Of a stretch of DNA of 64,000 nucleotides, positions 12,814-24,241 are shown piece by piece; positions within the stretch are counted from its first letter, which is position 1, and every line of letters starts with the position of its first letter. Below the pieces are notes generated by a model. That model was not told where the DNA came from, did no database searches, and saw nothing but the letters and a program-made list of their open reading frames with translations. A program made the translations under genes and the position numbers. This stretch comes from Chlorops oryzae. Its lineage: Eukaryota; Arthropoda; Insecta; Diptera; Chloropidae. The DNA is taken from contig CM035808.1 in assembly GCA_020466095.1 (NCBI GenBank), positions 29,834,959-29,898,958 of the forward strand, written 5' to 3'.

Positions 12814-13054
12814 GGTAGGAAGGTTGAAGTGGCTGCCACTTAGGCCGTTAATCGGCCAATTGTGATACCAAGGAGATTTTCTTGTGTTTGTGTGAGTGTA
12901 TGCCTTTTTATGTAGTGTGCCCCTAACATGCGATTTTTGAAAAACCAGTGCTAGGCTTGGAACATTACACTCCGTTCCGCCTGTGCCGGGAATCGAACCT
13001 CGGACCCTGGGATCAAGAGCATAGCACGCATCCCCTACGCTATCCCAGAACCAC
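12814..13054 (-). mobile_element. Complete tRNA-derived SINE, about 241 bp
   Basis: Flanked by a perfect 12-bp target-site duplication. Read on the minus strand, the 5' head is tRNA-like: A-box region GGATAGCGTAGGGGATGCG and B box GAGGTTCGATTCCCGG. A body of about 110 nt follows, then a conserved 3' domain with GGTATCACAA, CGGCCTAAG and GGCAGCCAC. The same 3' domain occurs at about 17150-17230, 57010-57040 and 62960-63020, tying four copies to one SINE family. The tail here is a short AACCTTCCTACC run, a degenerate form of the AACCT tail of the other copies. Mobilised by an unidentified LINE partner. Confidence 0.85.
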
Positions 13055-13066
13055 CTATGAGATATA
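13055..13066. repeat. Target-site duplication of SINE, right copy
   Basis: CTATGAGATATA, identical to 12802-12813. Confidence 0.9.
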
Positions 13067-13533
13067 AGTTTATGAAATTTTGAGTTGATTAATATTCCGA
13101 TTCCGTCAGTTTTCGGAGTCTAGCACATGCCTGATTATCTATAAGTATATTAATTGTATTTTTTATGGTATTCGATATTATTTGACGAATGTCTTCATAT
13201 CGAATTTCTGGAGTTGCCTTAATTATAAACCAACATTTTCGCGCATTCTTATTCTTGACAAAAAACAGTTCCAGTGAACGAGGTTTTAACCTTTTTCAGT
13301 ATTCCCATTAGTTCATCAATTTAATTTAATCAATTTTTGCATGGAAATTGTGATGAAAAATATTGTCTACGAATTTTTTCCAAGCATTTGTGCTTCAACA
13401 ATGAATATGCCAGGAATCGTCTGACCTTTGATTAAGTTCTGGAATAATGAGAGAGGCAATTTTCGCTGGATCGAAAGCGTAAACAACATAAATTAAAAAC
13501 AAATAGAAACTTTTTTATGAAAAATAAAGTAAA

Positions 13534-13942
13534 CAAGTAAGAGTATCATAGTCAAGCGAACCTGACAACACAATACCCGACAAAGATAGTAGGTTAGCCA
13601 AATATGTTTTAATATTGTTTTAACCATGGCCCAACAATAAGGAGCCTCGAATGAGGAATTTTTGCGATTTTGGTGACAGATTCTACCACTAAAGGTACCC
13701 GTAAAAATGATCCGATCGGGTCCATTCTCGAAATTAATCCTACTCATGACTTCGCAAATCAGCATATTAAGTTTCGTCAAGATAGCTCAACTCCTTTGAT
13801 ACGAAAACTGCATAAAGACAGACAGACGGAATAACATGGCCAAATCGAATCTCCTGGTGATGCTGATATACATTTCGTATAGTCTATCTCGACTGGTCCC
13901 ACGTGATATACCCTCGACACAGAGTGTGCCGGGAATAATTAT
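13534..13942 (-). mobile_element. DINE-1/HINE-like Helitron relic
   Basis: Minus-strand copy. Its 3' terminus lies at 13534 (plus-strand reading CAAGTAAGAGTATCATAGTC, the complement of a CTTACTTG end), next to a weak GTCA/TGAC stem. The diagnostic core is at 13815-13885: AGACAGACAGACGGA, ACATGGCCAAATCGA, TCTCCTGGTGATGCTGAT. It ends near TATACCCTCGACACAGAG. Non-autonomous. The terminus compares with the plus-strand copy ending at 55931. Confidence 0.7.
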
Positions 13943-16755
13943 ATAAATTAGTCTATCGAATTCATATTAAAGACAAACTCTTTCATACTTTATTGATTTT
14001 CGATACGAAGCTATTAAAATTCCTTGCCAACACGAACGACTATCTTTATGCGATTAACATGCACATTGTCGCGCAAACGTGAAATTTGAACTTATATATA
14101 TTCGAGCTTAACATTAAGACTTTAAGCTTTGCTGCGTAGAGACACTTTTCTACCTCAAAATGTCATATTTTATTTATTTTTTTCTTTCTATCATACGAAA
14201 GCTATCGTGCCTAATGCTCTTAGCTCTCGTAGAGCTCGAATATTGAAGCACTGACAGCTATGCGAGGTATTTATCGTCATAGTATGTATATGGAGGCCTG
14301 CATTCAGACCTGTCCCTTTCACTGCATGTCACAATGTGAGTAACCTGTCAAATGTTCTGACATTTAATCTAAATTTTTATTGACATCATTCATTTCATCA
14401 TTCGTGCGAATACGACGAAAGGAGCAATAAGAGTGCCTGCCTGCTCTATAAATTGCGCCTTTTCTTTCTTGCCCGACGTTAGTGATGCAGAAAATGTGTA
14501 TCCATAGCGACTGCAAAAAAACAACGAGACTAAACATAATCGTGTGTGAGTGTGGATGTGTGCATCACCATCGCAAGTCCCCCATGTTATGGAATCTTTA
14601 TTTTGTTTTATTGTTTTATTTTTTTTTTCTTTTCTTTTATTCATCATCATAGTTTTTTTTGTTTTTTTTTTGGTTGATTGTGTTGAAAATTAAAGCGGCA
14701 CTTCGAATGCGAAGAGCCTTTGCAGATAAAAGCTGTGCGTGACGAACGGAAATAAGTGCACACTGACAATATCTGAAATGATTGAGTGTTCTTATGGAAC
14801 GGGTCGGGGGAAATACAGACATGTGTGAATGTGTACATACAAAACTGTCGATGTGCGATAGGGTTAAGCCAGAACAATGGCTCCTTCAAAATGCGATTGT
14901 GGGGGAAATTTTTCGAAAACGAAGAACGGAAGAAAAAAATTGAAGAAAAAAAACGAAAACTGGGGGAAAAAAATTGTCTGACTATGAAAAATGGAGTTGT
15001 GAACAAATTCGAAAATTAAATGATTATATGCTCTTGCCATTGATGAGAATAAATTAGAAATTGTACTAACTTAATTTTAACACAGATGGGCGAATGAATG
15101 TTAAATTAAGTGACCGACTGAATTAGTTGTGGGAACGTTACTCCAACTTTGAAACGAACCCTTATTCTAATTAGATTTTATGAAATCCATAAAAACCGAA
15201 CATCTTTAGATTCGTTGCACATATTTAGATACATAAAGCCCGTTTCTATTTTTATTGCTCTGAAACCGTTTTGAAAAGATTTTCGAACAAAATAAAATGG
15301 ATCAGAGCGCAGATAAGAGGAGAAAAGAACAAAAAAATCATTTTAAAAATTCTAATAAAATGTTGCTTTGATGTGGAACCGCCTTCGCTTTTCCTTACCT
15401 CTATGGGGAAAAAAAAGGTTTTTGGAATTTTTAATTTTCCTTCTAGGAATTTTTCCTTCACACACACACATACAGACTCGTTCACACTCCCTGACTCACA
15501 TGCACATTATACATTCTCATCTTCTTCATTTATCTCATTGAGTATTTATCGATGGTTATCCATGATGATTCATCATAAATGTCTGCCAGAGCCCTTAACT
15601 TATCGAATCTCCATTAAAATAATAATAATTATAATCATCAATCTTCCTTGCTTGAAACGAGAGGAAAAAAGAGGCCGACATGAATTCAACTTTTTCTTAA
15701 ATTCTAACTGGAATCGAGTTATGATTCCGTCTCGCCATACGCCATTGGTAATCGGTTGCATTATTTCCGGCTGCTCATAAACACGCTACTGGATTATTAT
15801 TTATTTACAAAAAAGACAACAATAAAAAAAAAATTAAAATTAAAAGGAAAAAAATTAATTAACAAAAAAGAAAAAGCCCATTGGTTCGATTGTTGTCGAA
15901 ATAATTCGCATTTTGTTGCCGTATCAGATTTCCATTTATCTAATTTAAAATTTGTTGTCTTGTAAATTATTGACAACAGACAATCTGTCTTACGGAGTTT
16001 GTTAAGTTTTTTATTTTTTTTTTATTATTTTTTTTTATTATTATTTTCTTATTATTATTATTATTTAAATTATCCAAGCAAATTGCTTTTTTTTTATTGT
16101 CAAAACGTTTTACATTTAGCTCGAACTTGAACTTGAGAGCGTGTGATTAATTAATTTCGAATGCATTAGACAAAAGCGGATTTTGTCAATTCAGCAAAAA
16201 ACTAATTTATGGAAGTAACAATTTAACACCTTTTGAGAGAAAAAAAAAATAACACGCTTCGATAAAAGCTTAGCTTTAGTGGGCAGAGAGCAAAAAAAAG
16301 GCAGATCGATTTATTATAAAACAAAAGTGTTTTATCTATTTTGTCAAGACTGACCTTTAAACGTCGGGCGAGATTTTATGCAAACTTCAGGCGCTCAGGA
16401 AATAGTTTTTTCTGTTTTGTTTATAAATTTTTTTGTTTCTGTCTCGCCAATGAAGGCTTGCTGTCTCCCAGATAACGGCTGTAAAATTATTTACCTAAAT
16501 TATCTTATTTATGTATACGATTATTTGTCTTCACTTTGATGTACACGTTTCGGATTTCGAAAGATAATGTGCTTTGCGAATGTATTGCGTTACAAAATTT
16601 GTTTAGACTGACAAAAAACATTCTTGAAATTCTGTGAGAGAATCAGCCATACATGTTTGTAAGCCAGATGAGGATTATGTTCATGAGTGTAATTCTCAGC
16701 TGCTTAAATATTGTAAACGGATAAGATATTGTTGCAATGTTCAAGCTTTTATTCA
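13943..16755. other. No gene seen
   Basis: AT-rich DNA with T-runs (14619-14672, 16005-16070). Reading frames near 14390-15020 and 15270-15965 are Lys/Phe/Asn-rich by composition and show no domain. Confidence 0.45.
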
Positions 16756-17088
16756 CTCTTTAGTAGGGATGGGCGATATTCGAAAAAGTATCGACTTCGA
16801 TAATGAGGCCTTTTACACTCAAGTCAATTATTGACGTCCATTCTCATTTTTTTAGGCGAGGAAAATGCGGAAATTTAGAGAAAAAATTAGCGCTTTTTGG
16901 TTAAACGTACTTGATTTGAATTTTTTAAATACAGCCCGATTCTAAACATTCCTTGGGAATTTTAACCAGGACATTCTTTAAAATAATGGTATTTTAGGCA
17001 CACTGGGAAGAGAATATGAAGACAGCGAGGGTTTCGAAAATATTGGAGATTTGGAGAATATTGTAAATTTGGAGAATATTGGAGTTTA

Positions 17089-17590
17089 AGGTAGTCGGCC
17101 TCTGTGCCGTAGTTAGTTCAAATGCCATCTAAGGAAGCGAGAGGCCCTTTCTTTGTATCCCCATTATTCGTGGTACTACAACGGGCCCATGTAAGCCCTA
17201 AGTGTTGTCATTTTTGGGGGCAGTCACACTAACTTAACCTAACCTAACTTAACCTAACCTAACCTAAGCTAATCTAACTTAACCTAACCTAAACCTAACT
17301 AACTACCTAACCTAACCTAACCTAACCTAACCTTAACTAACTTACCTACTAACCTAACCTAACCTAACCTAACCTAACCTAACCTAACCTAACCTAACCT
17401 AACCTAACCTAACCTAACCTAACCTAACCTAACCTAACCTAACCTAACCTAACCTAACCTAACCTAACCTAACCTAACCTAACCTAACCTAACCTAACCT
17501 AACCTAACCTAACCTAACCTAACCTAACCTAACCTAACCTAACCTAACCTAACCTAACCTAACCTAACCTAACCTAACCTAACCAAACCT
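17089..17590 (+). mobile_element. tRNA-SINE copy with expanded AACCT tail
   Basis: The body (17089-17230) begins with a degraded tRNA-like head (CGGCCTCTGTGCCGTAGTTAG). The segment where the B box should lie is lost. It then carries the family 3' domain: GTGGTACTACAACGGGCCCA, AAGCCCTAAG, GGGGCAGTCACACTAAC. The 3' tail continues without a break into the pentanucleotide array at 17230-17590. No target-site duplication was identified. Confidence 0.75.
17230..17590 (-). repeat. Telomere-like (AACCT)n array, (TTAGG)n on minus strand
   Basis: About 360 bp. The first 120 bp are degenerate (AACTT, CTACT, AAGCT variants). From 17351 to 17584 there are about 46 uninterrupted AACCT units. Read on the minus strand this is TTAGG, the common insect telomere repeat, which Diptera are known to have lost. 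Its position at the 3' end of a SINE and the shorter AACCT tails of sibling copies show that it arose as a SINE tail. Confidence 0.95.
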
Positions 17591-17775
17591 TGTTTTGGGT
17601 ACCCATTTCGCATCAAACAATCACCTCTTTTTTTATCGAACTTAATGGGGGCCACTTCAAAATATCATCCTTATCTGATATGAGAGTCTTAGTCGATTTT
17701 CGATATATTGAAATTAAAAATTTAACTCGAAATTTTGCAATAAATCGATATTATCAGCCCATCCCTACTCCAAAG

Positions 17776-19700
17776 ATACTGATAAGCCTCGAGCAGTAGT
17801 AAGAATAGATATGGTCATACCCAGCAATGTCATGAACATGGTCTCAAATACTGAAGACAAATGGATCCAGTTTGGAGAAATTTTTGATTATTATTTTTCA
17901 AAGCAATAACTACTTATCATCGGAATTTTTTATAAGCTTTTTGCTATAGAAACCGGGCAAAGGGAATTTTATTTGAATAACTAAAGAACTGAAGGGAATT
18001 AGTGAAGACGTCGAATAATTTTGAATAATTCAAAATTTTCTTCTTCATTGTCCTTGGTCTAAGGTCCTCTTCATTAAACTTGCCTCAAATTATCACCACT
18101 TTATGCATATTAGACATGACCATTTTCAAAGCCATGGAAGGAGAGTTGAAAAGAGAAACAAATCAGAGCGTATTAATCCAACAAAAGCCTCGAAATATGG
18201 AACATACGCCACGACAATTTTCCGGCGACTCAATGATCCTTTTTTTGTTTTTTTTTTTTTCTTCTCTAAAATGTCAACATAATCTTGAACATAAATCATA
18301 CCGGATCTCATGCTCAGATCTCATATAGGAGAGCCTTTGAGAATTTATCCTTTTCTCGAGTACATTCGTAATTGCGGTAAACTCACCCCGGAATGCACCC
18401 CTTGCGCAGCGTGATTCCTGAAGCTGGAAAAATGCATTTTCAACTGCGTAATTAACAGACAAAAGTTTTTCGTTTCCTTTGCCTTTTTTTTATTGTCTGG
18501 GCTGAAAATAGTCCTTTCGGTATAATTGAACGCACGCGCGAAGGATTAAGTCAACTACATTATCCTCACACTTTTCGGAAACAAACAAATAAATTTTTAT
18601 AAGGGAGAGAATAAATTATGCGAATCGAGAGTTAACCATTGAAAAGGGAAATTGAAATGATCATGCGGTTTTTTATTAAGCTTTTTTTTTCTATTGAAAA
18701 CAAATCGTAGATTATATCCTTACGATTTAACCCGGCAAGGAAGCTGATGAAACTGCGTATTCCAAGGAAAAACGAATAAAACAGCAAAAATTCGTGGCAG
18801 CTGTCACTCTTGTTATTGCGAATTCAAGCGGAAATTTCGGGACATTAGAAAGCGCAATAGGACAAGGAGCAATATCTGCAATCTGTCCTTGCGGTAAACA
18901 CTGAAATCCACTTTCGACACACCAGTAATTGCTGCTCAAACAAAATGTTGTGCTGCTAGTGTAATCCGCAAAATGAATGCCCAAATTGCTCAATGGGCTC
19001 GGGCTGAGATTAAATCGAGCTGCGTATTGTCAAAACGTTGACATTTCCGCCTTTTGAGCATGGGAAGGAAATACCTTCTCGTTGCTCGGGTAATATTTTG
19101 TTGTTGCTCGAACAATCTAAATCCTTTTATTGAAGGATTTTCGATGTTCACATTTATAAGCTCATATCGAGCGTGTAAGTATATTCTCGGCTTTCAGCAA
19201 TCAAACTTTGACACATATTGAACGATTGTAATACAAGGATTTATTGTTGGATTCCAATGCTTCGAAAATACATACACATTTCAGATACTTGTGGCCTGAA
19301 GAATATTTTTTGACGATTTTCTGCGAATGACGGTTCCTTAAATGATTTCAAAACTTCGATATCTGCCAATCATGGGTGTTTAAAATGATTTCAAATATCG
19401 ATAACAGGCACTAATCAAAAATTGACATTTGCTTTCAATTGCTGGTGTCAATTTTGGGCACGGGTTCTCAATTCTCATCTATATTTTGGGTATTCAGAAA
19501 TGTCGGCTAGCAAAATTAATTTTTCGATAGCGATAACGATATCTTTAGAGCTCTCAAAGTGGGCTACATAATGTTCTTTGATCAACTTGTGCTCTTCGAC
19601 TCACCACTCAATTATACAGTGACGAGCAAAAGTGAGTCCATGTTGGGATCTTCAATTGTTTGCTCCTTCTAATTGCGGTGTAATAAAGATATCCAATTTA
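17776..19700. other. No gene seen; GC-richer patch
   Basis: 18360-18460 and 18720-19090 are somewhat GC-richer and less repetitive than their surroundings. This is compatible with a conserved regulatory element, but no specific site was identified. No coding exon recognised. Confidence 0.35.
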
Positions 19701-19702
19701 TA

Positions 19703-20988
19703 TTAGGTGTAGTAAAAAGAAATCCATTATTTATCCAATAGATGGCGTTATTTATCTGCATCTCGCGTTGTATAAGTCCGATCGTGTTCCGCTAGGGGGC
19801 ATTAGAAAGATGACAGTTCCTACTAAAAAAGCTTTTTTGACACTTTTTTGATTGATTGATTCAGTTTTGTTTGAGAGCTTGTCAAAGATGGACATCAGCA
19901 AAGAGAAAATTCGAACATTTTACAGTTTTTCTTCGATAAGGGAGAAAACGCAAGCCAGGCGGCTGAAAATGTGAATAGCGTTTATGGACCTGATACTGTA
20001 ACAGCCAATCATGCGCAATTTTGGTTTCGTCGATTCCGTTCCGGTAACTTCGATGTCAAGGATGCACCACGCACTGGAAGGCCAATTGTCGAAAATGTCG
20101 ATAAAATCATGGAAATTATCGAATCCGTCCGTCATGTTAGCACTGTTTCGATTGCAAAAGAGCTAAAGATTGTACAAAAAACCGTTTGGAACCATTGGAA
20201 TAAGGCTGGATACACAAAGAAGCTCGATGTATGGGTGCCACACGAGTTAACGCAAAAAAACCTCATAGACCGAATTTCCATCTGCGAATCGCTGCTGAAC
20301 CGCAACAAAATCGACCCATTTCTGAAGCGGTTGGTGACTGGTGATGAAAAGTGGGTCACTTACGACAACGTCAAGCGAAAACGGTCGTGGTCGAAACACG
20401 GTGAACCGGCGGAAACGGTGGCCAAGCCAGGATTGACGGTCAGGAAGGTTTTGCTGTGTGTTTGGTGGGATTGGCAGGGAATTATCTACTATGAGCTGCT
20501 CCCATACGGCAAAACTCTTAACTCGGATCTCTACTGTCAACAATTGGACCGTCTGAAGGAAGCAATCGCCCATAAGCGGCCAGCTTTGGCCAATAGGAGA
20601 GGAATTGTGTTCCATCAGGACAACGCCAGGCCACACACATCGATAGTGACTCGCCAGAAGCTCCGGGAGTTTTGTTGGGAGGTTCTTCTGCATCCACCTT
20701 ATAGTCCGGACCTGGGACCAAGTGATTACCATCTGTTCCTGTCCATGGCGAACATTTTGCTGGTGAAATATTCGCTTCAAGAGAGGCTTCTGAAATTCGA
20801 CTGTCTCAATTTTTTGCTAATAGGAACGAGGGCTTCTATGAGAGAGGCATAATGAAATTACCTTTAAAATGGCAACAAGTTATCGAACAAAACGGCGCAT
20901 ATTTGACCTAAATCGGGTCATTCTAACTATCTTAAATAAAGCCCTCAATTTAATGCAAAAATAATGGATTTCTTTTTACTACACCTAA
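19703..20988 (+). mobile_element. mariner element, copy 1, full length
   Basis: A 1286-bp element with perfect 30-bp terminal inverted repeats starting TTAGGTGTAGTAAAAAGAAA and TA target duplications at 19701-19702 and 20989-20990. It carries one broken transposase gene. A sister copy in the opposite orientation lies at 46456-47740. The intact termini could still be recognised by a transposase supplied from elsewhere. Confidence 0.97.
19888..20911 (+). pseudogene. mariner transposase (DD34D), two frameshifts
   Basis: Transposases of this family bind the terminal repeats and catalyse cut-and-paste transposition at TA. Translation starts at the MDISKEK ATG. The N-terminal DNA-binding part contains ENVNSVYGPDTVTANHAQFW and a second helix-turn-helix (STVSIAKELKIVQKTVWNHW), followed by the mariner signature WVPHEL. 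The catalytic triad is present: VTGDEKW, FHQDNARPH and PYSPDLGPSDYH, with 34 residues between the second and third aspartates. Compared with copy 2, single bases are missing near 19914 and 20752, so the first 9 or so codons and the last 55 or so are out of frame with the main 20-kb frame. Restored length would be about 341 residues, normal for mariner. This copy also has Trp for Leu in the second helix and Gly for Ala before SDYH. Inactive as it stands. Confidence 0.95.
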
Positions 20989-20990
20989 TA

Positions 20991-22918
20991 TTTTTGGTAT
21001 ATTTATTCTTGTATTTATATTCCCAAATAATTGAAGAACATACTCAAACAATTTTACTTGGATATTTTTATTAACACCTGAGATATACCCAGCAAATTAC
21101 GTTTCTGGTAAATTTTCCAAATGTTCTCGGAATTTTTCCAGGAATATCTCTTGGTAAAGCTAAATGGGCATCGGGAACTTTATTCGAAAACATTTTGTGT
21201 ACATGTAGCAACTGTCCCTCTCTTGCACGTTGGAAATGGCATATGGGTGAGTGAACATCAAAATACTTGCATTTGTTGTTGGTAACATTTCGAAGCATAT
21301 TTTGCTGCGTAAGGATCAAACAATTGGAGATCCCAGGATGGAGTCTTTTATTGCTCGCTACTGTATATACGGCCATAAAATCCACAAAATGAGTGAATAC
21401 ATCAGAAACCATTGACAGCTGATCAGACACTGTGCTGTAATATTTATATATTTTTGTTCTTTATGGACGCAATGGCCCCTTTAACAACGAGGGCGGGTCT
21501 TTTGGCTGCACTTCTTGTGCGAGAGCAATGCTAAGAATAAATCTTCTTAGCAATTAACTTGCTTAACTTTATCGACTGACAGCTGCACTTACATACATAT
21601 TTACGTAACGTTATCTCAATGTTTTAATAGGACATTAATCCTCACATGTCGTCTATCCTCCGAAATGTACATATACTTATATATTGTTTTATTGACTATT
21701 TTCCTTATAGGACATAATGAACATTTGGAACAATAAACGCGCGCACACAGACCAATTATAATCGCTACAAATTGATGATAATTGCCACTTACTTCACAGC
21801 AATCTCGTAAAAGTAACTTTTATTGGGGAAAAGAGGGCAATGTCCTCAATGGATAGCGTGTTCTATCGATGATTAATGTCTTTTTGATATAAAATAATAA
21901 AACAAAAACGAGAACTTGATGTTTCCTCTCACTTCCTTCCTTCCAGCAATCGAATTGCTTCGCAACCTCAACCAAAAATCCTCAATAGTGTGTCAATCCA
22001 TCTACATTCAGTCATTCAAAAATGCTTTACAATCGAATGGATAAAATAACCGTTAAACTAAAGAACCTTAATAAAATTTTACAATTTTGATGCCAACACT
22101 CCTCGTCTTTCATTAGACACACACTAGCACACATACACAAACACACTTGATTTGCCAAGCCAAGAGAACGCCAGGTTTTTCCATTATTTTTCAGCCAAAC
22201 TTATTGAAGCAAAGAAACTTCAACGTAAAGAAAATGTTAAAAAAAAAATTGCAAATTTAAATGCAAACGCACGTAAGAGCAAAAGAATTTTTAAAAGAAA
22301 AAACAAAAAAAAAATTCGCAATAAAAAGTGTAAAAACCATTTTTATTGATGTTATCACAACAAATTCGGGCTGCTCGTGATTTAACTCGTAAAAATGTCG
22401 AGTGTGCTTTTCCAAATTGATTTGCCGCTTTAAGCTTTTCAAAAAAAAAAAAAAAAATTAAATTAAAATAAAAATAACAACAAAAACAAAAATAACTTAC
22501 ATCAAATGGCAATTACGTAGAGCAGGCATTAAGAATACAAAGTCGGTATAAATCAAACACGGCAATGTCAAATCGTGGGGTTCAAGAAACCCATAACCGA
22601 ATTGGTCTACAAGCGGAAACGTTCAGTTTTGCGAAGCGGAATTTATACAAGAAAATTTAATTAAATTTTTAAAGGCTTTGTTTTGGCTGAGATTTAATAA
22701 GAAAAATATAATTCGTTTTATTTCCGCGACGAACGCTCCTCATAAATTTTAGTGCAGATGCGTCAAAATAGAAGTTTATCTCATAACTTTATTTGGTTGA
22801 AGCAGTTTAGCTTTTTTATTTTTTAATAATGATTTTTTCTTTCTTGTTTCTTCTGGTATTTAAAAATTTAAAAAAAATTTTTTTTTTTATTTAATTATTT
22901 CATCCAAAATTAATTATT
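20991..22918. other. No gene seen
   Basis: An antisense frame at 21071-21430 is 119 codons long but matches no domain I know. Low-complexity Lys/Asn frames around 22150-22510 lie in A-runs. Confidence 0.4.
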
Positions 22919-22920
22919 AA

Positions 22921-23022
22921 GTCTGTTCCCTTACTGCACGAAACTTCCCAAAACTGCCCAATTTTCATAGTTTTCAAAAAATTGCGCAGTTTTGGGAAGT
23001 TTCGTGCAGTACGTGAACAGAC
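22921..23022. repeat. Near-perfect 102-bp hairpin (foldback element)
   Basis: Two 45-nt arms (22921-22965 and 22978-23022) differ at only three positions. They begin GTCTGTTC and contain TACTGCACGAAACTTCCC. The loop is about 12 nt. It could be a tiny MITE or a hairpin-RNA precursor. No clear target-site duplication was found. Confidence 0.85.
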
Positions 23023-23324
23023 CTATTTTGTCCAAATTTTTTCTTAAGAAGCTCTCAAAAAATCTTTTTTCTAAAATTTCTATAGGAAAATACTGTAAAA
23101 TAATCGTTTGAAAAAAACACTGTCATCGTTTTTTCAAGGTTAAAAAATTTACACAAGACCGAATTTAACGGTCACCCCTTTATTACGGGCACGAAGATAT
23201 CGAACTGCATCATGTTTTAGTTTTCTCTATTTTTAGTTGACCGTTTGGTACTAGTGGGACTTGGAGCTACACCATTAAATCAAAATTCATACATTATTCC
23301 TATACCTTTCGTATAAACACATAT

Positions 23325-23886
23325 GAAAAGTACAAAAACAATGTTGAGATTTGAATGCATTAGTTTTTTCAAATTATAAAACGAATACAGGTCCTTACTT
23401 TTGGGCTTGATTTTGGGCGTTTGTGAAAGGATGTCATCTATTTTATTATTCAGGATAATTCGCTATTCGAGTTTACCTTTTAAGTGCACCAAATTTTCTC
23501 AATGAATGTTTCGAGTGTTCGCAAAAGATAAAGCATTTTAGTTAAATACAGCGAATTAAATTATTTTGGGCTGGAACAGTTTGCGATTCTCTCCAATTTT
23601 TACTTAGATCATTACTCGGATTCGCCGTATTTGCTATTATAATTGCAATGAAAAGCTACAAAAACAATTAAACACTGAGAAATCATTAGTTTTTCTCAGG
23701 ATGTCCATAAAAGGACAGTAACAGGTCCGACTTTTAGGGTTGTTTTTTTTTTTTAGATATAATTCATCATTTAAGCATAACTATGATGTATAGGGTCTAA
23801 GTTCGCTATTCTGAGGTTTCAGCGCTTTTGAAGTGCCCAAGAATTTTCTCAATCTAAGAGTTTCATGTGTCCAAAATCGATAAACC
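23325..23886. repeat. Diverged tandem duplication, two units
   Basis: Unit 1 (about 23325-23536) and unit 2 (about 23650-23886) share ordered blocks: TACAAAAACAAT, CATTAGTTTTT, ACAGGTCC.ACTTTT.GG.TTG, TTCGCTATTC, TTTGAAGTGC (TTTTAAGTGC in unit 1) and AATTTTCTCAAT. Much divergence separates the blocks. Origin unknown. Confidence 0.5.
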
Positions 23887-24059
23887 ACATGAGAATTATA
23901 ATAAGCGAATGTGAAACTAATTTTAGGTGTTCCTGGAATCTATTTCGATCTCCCTTTTCTAGAAACAACTTATGTTAAAATAAATAGCAATTCACCTCTA
24001 AAGAGTAATTCGTCCTTTTGCTTTTAATGTTGAGAAAAAAAAAAAATATCAATAATTTA

Positions 24060-24239
24060 CAGTCAAACTTCCATAGCTCGAGCTTCTAAAACTCAAATTT
24101 GTCTATGACTCGAACTGAATCGGGTGGCAAAAGCGAATTTTTTATATACGAATTCGTTTCTCTAACTCGATGTCTCTATAACTCGAACTATTGCTTTGGA
24201 TAATGGTGGTTCGAAGTTCGAACTATGGAAGGTTGACTG
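24060..24239. mobile_element. pogo-like MITE, CTTCCATAG family
   Basis: A 180-bp element bounded by TA (24058-24059, 24240-24241). Inverted ends are CAGTCAAACTTCCATAGCTC and, from the right, CAGTCAACCTTCCATAGTTC, with two mismatches in about 23 bp. The interior repeats ACTCGAAC. No coding capacity. Confidence 0.8.
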
Positions 24240-24241
24240 TA

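Larger units (their letters stand above)
16764..17767. mobile_element. hAT-like non-autonomous element hosting a SINE
   Basis: The left end is TAGGGATGGGCGATATT. The right end, reverse complemented, is TAGGGATGGGCTGATAATA: 11 identical terminal bases, then a GATA-rich match. The 8 bp outside each end (CTCTTTAG, CTCCAAAG) agree at 5 of 8 positions, weakly consistent with an old hAT 8-bp duplication. A SINE and its (AACCT)n array occupy the centre (17089-17590). Imperfect repeats with an AATATTGGAGATTTGGAG core lie at 17038-17086. Confidence 0.55.

Noticed and set aside
15385..15425. Minus-strand CCCATAG-AG-GTAAGG as an acceptor plus donor
   Set aside because: Two bases separate acceptor and donor, and the pyrimidine tract is the complement of an A-run; not a clean recursive site.
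17230..17590. True interstitial telomere or chromosome-fusion scar
   Set aside because: The array is continuous with a SINE 3' end, sibling SINEs carry the same short tail, and the fly context argues against TTAGG telomeres.
20247..20780. 177-codon antisense frame inside mariner copy 1 (and its counterpart at 46713-47180)
   Set aside because: Shadow of the transposase gene on the opposite strand.
21071..21430. 119-codon minus-strand frame
   Set aside because: No recognised domain and no splice or start context. Left as unsupported.
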